The notes under the pieces: model-generated
What the model was told of the DNA's origin: nothing
Database searches by the model: none
Seen by the model: the letters and a program-made list of their open reading frames with translations, nothing else
From: Candidatus Rokuibacteriota bacterium
GTDB lineage: Bacteria; Methylomirabilota; Methylomirabilia; Rokubacteriales; CSP1-6
Direction of reading: 5' to 3'
NCBI GenBank assembly: GCA_016177555.1
Contig: JACOVB010000168.1
Coordinates: forward strand, 1-14,397
DNA: 14,397 bases
Shown here: piece by piece, positions 8,958 to 14,397 of the stretch
Layout: each line of letters opens with the position of its first letter
Position numbering within the stretch: the stretch's first letter is position 1
Translations under genes and position numbers: made by a program

Positions 8958-9653
8958 CTAGCAGCGGAATCCGGTCGGCGGGTGGTAGTCCTTGAGCTTG
9001 AAGGTCGTCATGAAGGGATCGTCCCAGATCTCCAGCGGCAGCCGTCCGACCTCGCGCTGGCCGTCGAAGAGCGTGAACCGGGCGCGGGCGGCCAGCTCCG
9101 AGGCCGGGAGCGTCCTGGCCAGGAACTCCAGGAGGGGCGCCCGGCTCACGAAGAGGGCCAGCGTCTCGTTCACCGGCTGGACGCCCGGCCTGCCGTTGGT
9201 GCCCGGCTTGGGCCAGCTCAGGATGACGCCGAAGCCCTCCAGGGTGGGCTCCGTCCGGAGACCCTCGAGGGCCGTCAACCGCCGCAACATCTCGACCCCA
9301 TAGCGGGAGAACATCGCCGACTGGCGGCCGTCCGGGCCGAGGGCGGCGAACCGGCCGTCCTCGTGCTGGTCGATCTCGAGCCACACCGACAGGTAGCGGT
9401 CGTCACCCGTGGCGAAGCGGGGCCTGTTGAAGCCGAGTCCCTGCCTGCGGACGTCCACCCACGGGGCACAGTGGTAGAGGCGTTCGGAGAACCGCCGGAG
9501 CTGGGCCTCATAGGCCGCGCCGAGACTCCGGCCCTTCGGGGTCGAGTACTTGTCGAGCGGGAGGACGGCCTCCTCGGGAGGGGCCGCCGTCACCGGGGAC
9601 AGCAACCCCCCGAGCAGCACCGCCGGCAGGACCGCCGCGGTCCAGCGCTTCAT
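8958..9653 (-). CDS. Secreted protein of unknown function (231 aa)
   Basis: I do not recognise a family. The N-terminus is a Sec signal peptide: MKRW, a hydrophobic core AAVLPAVLLGGLLSP, and an Ala-rich likely cleavage site near residue 24 (VTAA then PPEEA). The mature part is mixed alpha/beta, with RYLSVWLEIDQHEDGRFAA, a WPKPGTNGRPGVQPVNETLALF segment and a C-terminal LPLEIWDDPFMTTFKLKDY. It has two cysteines, Cys62 and the last residue Cys231. A role in the periplasm or on the surface is all that can be said. It lies 28 nt after the stop of the small lipoprotein gene and probably shares its promoter. The ATG at 9653 is chosen for the signal peptide; the Shine-Dalgarno is weak. Confidence 0.75.
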   Translation of the reverse strand: MKRWTAAVLPAVLLGGLLSPVTAAPPEEAVLPLDKYSTPKGRSLGAAYEAQLRRFSERLYHCAPWVDVRRQGLGFNRPRFATGDDRYLSVWLEIDQHEDGRFAALGPDGRQSAMFSRYGVEMLRRLTALEGLRTEPTLEGFGVILSWPKPGTNGRPGVQPVNETLALFVSRAPLLEFLARTLPASELAARARFTLFDGQREVGRLPLEIWDDPFMTTFKLKDYHPPTGFRC

Positions 9654-9681
9654 CCGGGTCGGTCCGAGGTCGATCCCGCGC

Positions 9682-9939
9682 TCAGTTCTGGAAGATCTGC
9701 TCGGGGCTGACGGTGATGGCCTTGCCCCACCAGGTCTCCGCGCGCGCGGCGTCGATGTCCGACCGGGCGACGCGGGGGCCCTGGCCCTCACGGTTGCGCC
9801 ACGAGAAACCGATGTGCTTGCCCGAGGCGAAATGGGTGTTGTGAGCCTTCCACTCGGCCCACTCCTCGGACGTGGCGCAGCCCCCTGCCGTCAGCAGCAC
9901 CACCAGAACGAGGGCGGCCCTCCCAAACCGTGCGCGCAT
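9682..9939 (-). CDS. Small lipoprotein of unknown function (85 aa)
   Basis: A short lipoprotein: MRARFGR, hydrophobic core AALVLVVLL, lipobox TAGGC with the lipidated Cys21, then ATSEEWAEWKAHNTHFASGKHI and a Trp-rich charged remainder (TWWGKAITVSPEQIF). The mature domain is about 65 residues with no family I recognise. An ATG at 9945 lies only 1 nt from AGGAGG, whereas the ATG at 9939 has the ideal 7-nt spacing, so 9939 is chosen. It is followed by the secreted protein gene; the pair may work together at the outer membrane (inference from order). Confidence 0.78.
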   Translation of the reverse strand: MRARFGRAALVLVVLLTAGGCATSEEWAEWKAHNTHFASGKHIGFSWRNREGQGPRVARSDIDAARAETWWGKAITVSPEQIFQN

Positions 9940-9985
9940 GGCCATGCCTCCTGTGCGGTGAACGTGCGGTGCTCGATCCCGGCCC

Positions 9986-10015
9986 ATGATACCGACCACG
10001 CCCCTCCGCCGTCAA
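9986..10015 (-). promoter_or_regulatory. Sigma70-type promoter of the lipoprotein pair
   Basis: Minus strand TTGACG (10010-10015, 5 of 6), an 18-nt spacer, TATCAT (9986-9991, 5 of 6). Transcription would start near 9979, leaving a leader of about 40 nt with AGGAGG 7 nt before the ATG at 9939. The divergent PAC2 gene starts at 10084, so the intergenic region (9940-10083) is shared by both directions. Confidence 0.55.
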
Positions 10016-10083
10016 CAGCGGGTGCTTTTGCCCTTGCGAGGTCGCGGGGGCTCAGGCATCCTCGGTCCAGGAGGAGAGGGAGC

Positions 10084-10986
10084 GTGAGCGACGCGCTGAC
10101 CGTCTTCGAGGAGCCCGGAGCCCTGCGACGCCCCATCCTCATCATGGCGTTCGCCGGGTGGAACGATGCGGCCGAGTCGGCCACCAGCGCCGCGCGCTAC
10201 CTGGGCCAGATCTGGCCGGCCCGGCCCCTCGCGAGCATCGATCCGGAGGAGTTCTACCACTTCGGCCTCTCGCGCCCGTACGTCCGCTTCAAGAGCGGCT
10301 CGCGCACCGAGCGCGAGATCGTCTGGCCCGCCACGGAGTTCTCGCTGTCGCAGCCCGAGGCGCTGGACCGGGACCTCATCATCGGCGTGGCCGTGGAGCC
10401 CCACCTCAAGTGGCGCGCCTACTGCGGTGCCGTCCTCGATCTGGCCCGTCGCACCCGGACCTCCCTGGTCCTCACCCTGGGCGCGCTCCTGGCCGAGGTT
10501 CCCCACACGCGCCCCATCCGCCTCGTGGGCGGGGCCCACGAGCCGGAGCTGGCCGCGCGGCTGGGGATCCGCCCGACGCGCTACGAGGGTCCCACGGGCA
10601 TCGTGGGGGTGCTGAACACGCTCTGTCACGATGGCGGCGTGCCGACGGCGAGCCTCTGGGCGAACGTGCCGCACTACATCTCGGGAATCGAGAACCCGAA
10701 GGCCTCCATGGCGCTGGTTCGCCGCGTCCTGGACTTGCTGGACGCCGAGGCGGATCTCTCCGATCTCGAGGAGGCGGCGCGCCAGTTCGACCAGAACCTC
10801 CAGGAGATCGTCTCGCAGAACGGCAAGATCGCGGAGTACGTGAAGAAGCTCGAGCGGAAGCGCCCCGACGAGGACGAGATCCAGCCGGCCCGGCCTGGCG
10901 AGATCCGCGACGAGCTGCCGCCCTCGGCCGATCTCGTGGCCGAGATCGAGCAGTTCCTCCGCCAGCAGCGTCCCGAGCAGCCGTAG
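10084..10986 (+). CDS. PAC2-family (proteasome assembly chaperone 2-like) protein
   Basis: A 300-residue PAC2-domain protein, a fold shared with eukaryotic and archaeal proteasome assembly chaperones and common in actinobacteria. The order is LRRPILIMAFAGWNDAAESAT (strand and helix), ASIDPEEFYHFGLSRPYVRF, a Rossmann-like DLIIGVAVEPHLKWRAY, VLTLGALLAEVPHTRPI, then GPTGIVGVLNTLCHDGGVPTASLWANVPHYI. The C-terminal DLSDLEEAARQFDQNLQEIV..NGKIAEYVKKLE helix is the part most like actinobacterial members. Molecular function in bacteria is unknown. The start is GTG at 10084 behind GAGGAGAGGG; the alternative upstream frame is not PAC2-like. The stop is TAG. It is 91 nt before the M23 peptidase gene in the same direction. 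Confidence 0.9.
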   Translation: MSDALTVFEEPGALRRPILIMAFAGWNDAAESATSAARYLGQIWPARPLASIDPEEFYHFGLSRPYVRFKSGSRTEREIVWPATEFSLSQPEALDRDLIIGVAVEPHLKWRAYCGAVLDLARRTRTSLVLTLGALLAEVPHTRPIRLVGGAHEPELAARLGIRPTRYEGPTGIVGVLNTLCHDGGVPTASLWANVPHYISGIENPKASMALVRRVLDLLDAEADLSDLEEAARQFDQNLQEIVSQNGKIAEYVKKLERKRPDEDEIQPARPGEIRDELPPSADLVAEIEQFLRQQRPEQP

Positions 10987-11077
10987 CGGCGGCGTGGGGA
11001 GTCTTCCCGCACCCTGCCAGGCACGGGGCGCGGCGGGTCACCCCGACGCGGACCCGGCGGGGGCGTACCATCGGCGC

Positions 11078-11953
11078 ATGCGCGCGTGGGCCGGGGCTCT
11101 GGTGGTCCTGGGGGTGCTCCTCCTCGCTGCCGGCTCCGCCGTCGCCGCGCCGGCGCTCGGGGTGCGCATCGTCCCGCCGGTGCCGCGGCAGGGCGATGTG
11201 GCCGTCGTCTTCGTCACGGGCGCCTAGGGCGCCCGCCAGGTGGAGGGGAGCCTGGGCGGGCGCGGGCTCACCTTCTTCCCCTACGGCGCGGGCTGGGCCG
11301 CGCTGGCCGGCATCGACCTCGAGGCGCGCCCCGGCAGGACGGCCTGGCGCCTCGGCGTCGTGGACGCGGATGGCCAGGGTCGGCAGCTGCGCGGGCGCAT
11401 TACGGTCCGGGCGCGCCGGTTCCCGGTCCAGCGTCTCACGCTGCCCGGGCACATGGTGGACCTCGATCCGGACACGGAGCGCCGCGCCGAGTCGGAGTCG
11501 GCGCGGCTCAGGACGCTGTACGAGACGGCGACCCCGGAGCGACTCTGGCGCGGTCGCTTCACGCGGCCCGTCGACGCCGAGGGCAAGGGCGAGGGCTTCG
11601 GCTCGAGGCGCATCATCAACGGCCAGCCGCGGATGCCGCACTCGGGCCTGGACTTCCGGGCGGAGCGCGGCACGCCGGTCGTCGCGGCGAACCGCGGCCA
11701 GGTGGCCCTGGTGGCCGACTTCTTCTTTCCGGGGCGTCTCGTCGCGATCGACCACGGCCTCGGCGTCTACACGCTCTACATGCACCTGGACCGCGTGGAC
11801 GTGACCGAGGGCGCCCGCGTGGAGCGGGGCGAGCCCATCGGGGCGGTGGGCGCGTCCGGGCGCGCCACCGGACCCCACCTGCACTTCGCCGCCCAGGTAC
11901 GGCAGGCTCGCGTGGACCCGGGCGCGCTCTTCGGCGTGCCGCTCGGCGACTGA
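11078..11953 (+). pseudogene. M23 (LytM-type) metallopeptidase gene with in-frame amber codon
   Basis: A secreted zinc endopeptidase that should cut peptidoglycan cross-links. From ATG 11078: a signal peptide (MRAW, ALVVLGVLLLAAGS, AVAA), the start of a beta domain (GVRIVPPVPRQGDVAVVFVTGA), then TAG as codon 50 (11225-11227). The same frame then continues, without loss of register, as GARQVEGSLGGRGLTFFPYG, the family's LTLPGHMVDLDPDTERR, and the M23 domain: His188 and Asp192 in MPHSGLDF, His236 in YMHLD, and HLH at 267-269 (all zinc or catalytic residues present). The stop TGA at 11951-11953 ends a gene of 292 codons. Translation restarting at GTG 11240 would give 237 aa without a signal peptide. 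One substitution, for example from CAG or TGG, explains it. The gene ends 3 nt from the convergent PhzF gene. Confidence 0.88.
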
Positions 11954-11956
11954 GCG

Positions 11957-12853
11957 TCAGGGGAGCCGCAAGCTCCCGCTGAGGACGGTCACCGCGCGCC
12001 CCCCCACGCGCACCCGGGCCGGCTTGCGGCTCGCCACCAGCACGTCGACGAAGAGCCGCCCCGGCCGGCCGAGCATGTCCCCCTGCTCGGCGATGAACTC
12101 GGCATGGTCCCGGATCACCGGAACCTGGCGGGCCTCCAGCAGCCAGACGCCCACGGCGGAGTGGACGGAGCCGGTGACGAAGTCCTCCGGTATCCCGTAA
12201 TGGGGCGCGAAGAAGCGGCAATGCGTCGTAGAGTCAGGATCCACCGTCTGCTTCGACACCACGCAGATGCCACGGAGGTTGTTCCGCTCGCCGAACGTGG
12301 CGACGCGTTCCATGTCCGGCTGCAGCCGGCGCAGGGCCTCCAGCCCCCGGACGGGAACGAGGAGATCGGCGTCGGGCGTCACCGCCGTCGGCGCCCAGCG
12401 GCTCAGCTCGAGCTCGGTCAGCCCCAGCGTCTCCAGCAGCGCCGGCACTTGCCCCTCGAAGGGCACGCAGCTCGGCAGCCGAGGGAGGAGCCAGATGCTC
12501 GTCCCGCCGATCTTCCGCTCGACCTGGACCCCCAGCCTCCCCCCCGGCGTGTCGAAGACGAGCCCGTCGCCCGGGAGCCGGCCGGCCTCGATCATGGCGT
12601 GCACGGCGGCGAGCGTCGTGTGGCCCGAGTAGTTCACCTCACGCGTCGGCGTGAAGGCCCGGAGGCGGAGGTCCGTGCCCTCGCCCGCGGGGCGCGAGAC
12701 GAAGGCGGTGCCCGGCAGCTTCATCTCGGCGGCGATCCGCTGCATCTGGGCCTCGGAGAGGGCCTCGGCGTCGAGCACGACGGCAGCCGGGTTGCCGGCG
12801 AAGGGGAGGCTGGTGAAGGCGTTGACCTGGACGATGGGGAGCCAGACGCTCAT
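11957..12853 (-). CDS. PhzF-family isomerase-like protein lacking the catalytic Glu
   Basis: A 298-residue PhzF/diaminopimelate-epimerase-fold protein: QVNAFTSLPFAGNPAAVVLD near the start, REVNYSGHTTLAAVHA, the second lobe with ERNNLRGICVVS, and the EDFVTGSVHSAVGVWL motif at the end. In PhzF the general acid/base Glu sits in NLSET; here the aligned stretch is KLPGTAFV, with Gly48 in that place, and the usual CGHATLAA is SGHTTLAA. The enzyme is therefore either inactive in the classic reaction or uses another residue. Its start overlaps the stop of the squalene/phytoene synthase gene (ATGA), so the two are translationally coupled. Substrate unknown. The fold assignment is firm, the biochemical role is not. 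Confidence 0.9.
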   Translation of the reverse strand: MSVWLPIVQVNAFTSLPFAGNPAAVVLDAEALSEAQMQRIAAEMKLPGTAFVSRPAGEGTDLRLRAFTPTREVNYSGHTTLAAVHAMIEAGRLPGDGLVFDTPGGRLGVQVERKIGGTSIWLLPRLPSCVPFEGQVPALLETLGLTELELSRWAPTAVTPDADLLVPVRGLEALRRLQPDMERVATFGERNNLRGICVVSKQTVDPDSTTHCRFFAPHYGIPEDFVTGSVHSAVGVWLLEARQVPVIRDHAEFIAEQGDMLGRPGRLFVDVLVASRKPARVRVGGRAVTVLSGSLRLP

Positions 12854-13899
12854 GGCCGGCTTCTTCCGGGCCTCCCCACTCCGATCCGCTCCCGGAGGCG
12901 CCGCGCCTGACGGCCGAGCGCGCGCGCGGACCAGACCGTCCTGAGCGACTGCGCGATCATGCCGTAGACGCGGACGCGCGGCACCTTGAGCGTGACCGCC
13001 GGGTCGAGCCAGTTCGGCTCCCGGGCGAGCAGGTCGAGCGTCCGGAGCCCGATCAGGAGCGGCCAGGCGCAGGCCAGCCGCATCCGCGTCTCGACCCTGG
13101 GGATGGCGAAGGTGTACTGCCAGCCCGCCTCGTAGTGGTCCAGCGCCACGTTGAGGAGCTCCACCAGCAGGGGGCGGAGCGCGACCCCGGAGGCCGGGTC
13201 CAGGAGGTCGCGCGGCTCGAGGCCCAGGAAGCCCAGGTCGCGGCTCGGCAGGTAGCAGCGCCCCTGGCGCAGGTCGCGGGGCAAATCGCGGAGGACATTC
13301 GTGAGCTGCAGCGCCTTGCCGAAGCGGGCGCCCAGCGCCTTCATCCTCACCAGGTCCCAGCCACGGAGGCGCGGGCGGTGGGCCACGTGCACCTCGGTCC
13401 AGAACTCGCCGACGCAGCCGGCCACCAGATAGGTGTAGCGGTCGAGATCCAGGCGCGTTTCGAGGGCCGCGAGCCCCTGTTCGTCCTCGCCCGGAAAGTG
13501 CTCGAGGTCCTGGGTCATCCCCTCGATGACGGTGGCGAGCACCGCGCGCACGCGCTCGCGGTCCGCGGGGACCAGCGCGCGGTGGGCGGCGAGGCAGTCG
13601 GGGAGGCGCTCGAGCAGGGTTCGCTCGGCCCCGAGCGCCCGGGCCTCGCGCGTGGCGGCCGCGATCTCCTCGATGCGGCCAGGGACGGGGGCGTCCAGCT
13701 CGGCCCGCAGTGCCCGCAGATGGGTGATGCGGGCGCGCCGGGCGATGAGGCGCGAATCGGCGATGGTGTCGGCGGCGCGGGCGAGAAGGTAGGCGAGCCC
13801 GATGGTGGGGCGCACCCCGGACGGCAGCACCGCCACCGACAGGTAGAAGGAGCGGCTGACACCCTTGAGGAGCGCGGAGGTGAGGTCCCCCCCGGCCAC
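12850..13899 (-). CDS. Squalene/phytoene synthase-family protein
   Basis: A 349-residue trans-isoprenyl diphosphate synthase-fold enzyme that joins two prenyl diphosphates head-to-head (squalene from two farnesyl, or phytoene from two geranylgeranyl diphosphates). Hallmarks: SRSFYLSVAVLP at the start, first Asp-rich motif DTIAD (Asp44, Asp48), YTYLVAGCVGEFWTEV (155-170), and the second motif NVLRDLPRDLRQGRCYLP (Asp205, Asp209). The DTIxD form resembles squalene-synthase-type members, but the product cannot be fixed from sequence, and no other sterol, hopanoid or carotenoid gene is in view. The start is GTG at 13899, 5 nt after the stop of the zinc-ribbon-like gene; the ATGA overlap with the PhzF gene follows. 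It forms an operon with both. Confidence 0.92.
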   Translation of the reverse strand: MAGGDLTSALLKGVSRSFYLSVAVLPSGVRPTIGLAYLLARAADTIADSRLIARRARITHLRALRAELDAPVPGRIEEIAAATREARALGAERTLLERLPDCLAAHRALVPADRERVRAVLATVIEGMTQDLEHFPGEDEQGLAALETRLDLDRYTYLVAGCVGEFWTEVHVAHRPRLRGWDLVRMKALGARFGKALQLTNVLRDLPRDLRQGRCYLPSRDLGFLGLEPRDLLDPASGVALRPLLVELLNVALDHYEAGWQYTFAIPRVETRMRLACAWPLLIGLRTLDLLAREPNWLDPAVTLKVPRVRVYGMIAQSLRTVWSARALGRQARRLRERIGVGRPGRSRP

Positions 13900-13904
13900 G
13901 GACG

Positions 13905-14198
13905 CTAGTCCAGCTCCATCGGGTTGATCGGTCGCTCGTCAGGAGAGTCCTTGGCCTTCTTGAGCCCCTCCTGGAACTTCCGATCCAGGACCTTGCCCTT
14001 CACCTGCTCGGCCTTCATCTGCTCCTTGAAGCGCTCCTCCCGCCGCGCCGCCTCTCCCTTGAGCGAGGACAGCGCCCCCCCGAGATCGAGGCCGGAGCGC
14101 GAGCGGGGCGGCCCCTCGTGGGCGATGACAGCCTCGACCGCTGGATCGATCGTGAGCCGCCCGTTGCAGCAGGGGCAGGTCACCGTGAAGATCGCCAT
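13905..14198 (-). CDS. Small zinc-ribbon-like protein (97 aa)
   Basis: A 97-residue cytosolic protein. FTVTCPCCNGRLTIDPAVEAVIAHE at the N-terminus contains CPCC (Cys9, Cys11-adjacent), a knuckle typical of half of a zinc ribbon; no second Cys pair follows, so zinc binding may need a dimer or may be absent. The rest (about 45-85) is a highly charged, Lys/Glu/Arg-rich helix likely to be a coiled coil. I recognise this only as a common small hypothetical type. The ATG at 14198 is preferred to a TTG at 14204. It stops 5 nt before the squalene/phytoene synthase GTG, so it leads that operon. Function unknown. Confidence 0.78.
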   Translation of the reverse strand: MAIFTVTCPCCNGRLTIDPAVEAVIAHEGPPRSRSGLDLGGALSSLKGEAARREERFKEQMKAEQVKGKVLDRKFQEGLKKAKDSPDERPINPMELD

Positions 14199-14397
14199 GG
14201 CCAAACCCTACCAGACGGGCGCTCCTGCCGCCAGGGGGCCCATCGCCCGGCGCCGCTGTCACGGCCGGTGGGGGAAAAGTAGATGTAGTCGGTAGGGGAA
14301 GTAGCGTCAGCGCTTCATCGCGCATCTTCTTCAAGGAGTGCCCTGGAGACGGGACGTGTCCTGCCGCTGGTGATCATCGAGCGGCGGTGTACGACGA
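14199..14397. other. Right-edge stretch without a supported gene
   Basis: Contains the upstream region of the zinc-ribbon-like gene and a stretch with several GTAG repeats (about 14279-14306). No convincing promoter is seen. At the edge a plus-strand frame reads LETGRVLPLVIIERR, and a minus-strand frame ends in a stop near 14321; both are too short to judge, so a gene continuing past the window cannot be excluded. Confidence 0.4.

Noticed and set aside
11225..11227. Amber codon decoded as pyrrolysine
   Set aside because: No PYLIS-like element or pyrrolysine genes are in view, M23 peptidases are not known pyrrolysine proteins, and the neighbouring PAC2 gene ends with TAG.
10158..11804. 548-codon plus-strand frame across PAC2 and M23
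   Set aside because: Shifted shadow of two recognisable genes; Arg/Ala/Pro-rich translation without domains. It crosses the amber codon only because it is in another frame.

Overview
The window is about 14.4 kb of GC-rich bacterial DNA. Third codon positions are almost all G or C, GTG starts are frequent, and most neighbouring genes overlap or nearly touch. The gene content and protein style (soluble and membrane AAA+ proteases, an HtrA-type protease, a squalene/phytoene synthase, a PAC2 protein, an M23 peptidase) suit a soil or groundwater lineage such as Rokubacteria/Methylomirabilota (NC10) or a deltaproteobacterium-like group. This placement is inferred from protein style only; there is no rRNA, tRNA or other marker gene here.

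Layout, left to right. (1) 1-2072, minus strand: a chaperone operon, dnaJ/cbpA-like followed by clpB with an ATGA overlap; clpB runs off the left edge after 352 codons. (2) 2413-4893, minus strand: a visibly less GC-rich accessory block. It holds an SnoaL/NTF2-like gene, a DUF433-DUF5615 toxin-antitoxin pair, a hicBA pair whose hicA carries a frameshift, a protein with a D...ExK nuclease-like signature, and a small conserved hypothetical. Both toxin-antitoxin pairs have the same GTGA stop/start overlap. (3) 5128-8880, minus strand: a membrane and envelope quality-control operon, ftsH, then an HtrA/DegP-type protease gene broken by a frameshift, then a hotdog thioesterase. A good sigma70-type promoter precedes ftsH. 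(4) 8958-10015, minus strand: a short lipoprotein and a secreted protein of unknown function behind another good promoter. (5) 10084-11953, plus strand: a PAC2-family protein and an M23 peptidase gene with an in-frame amber codon. (6) 11957-14198, minus strand: a tight operon of a zinc-ribbon-like small protein, a squalene/phytoene synthase-family enzyme and a PhzF-family protein that lacks the usual catalytic glutamate. 14199-14397 has no gene I can support.

Most of the window is a protein-quality-control and envelope-maintenance neighbourhood (ClpB/DnaJ, FtsH/HtrA, M23 peptidase, lipoprotein) with a small toxin-antitoxin and nuclease-like island inserted between the two stress operons. The most interesting points are the hicA frameshift, which lies exactly on a GGGTTTG heptamer of the -1 slippery form; the island itself; the PhzF homologue with Gly in place of the catalytic Glu; and the fact that three otherwise conserved genes (hicA, htrA-like, M23) are each broken by a different small lesion, which raises the question of real decay versus sequence error. 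I found no CRISPR array, insertion sequence, tRNA or rRNA.
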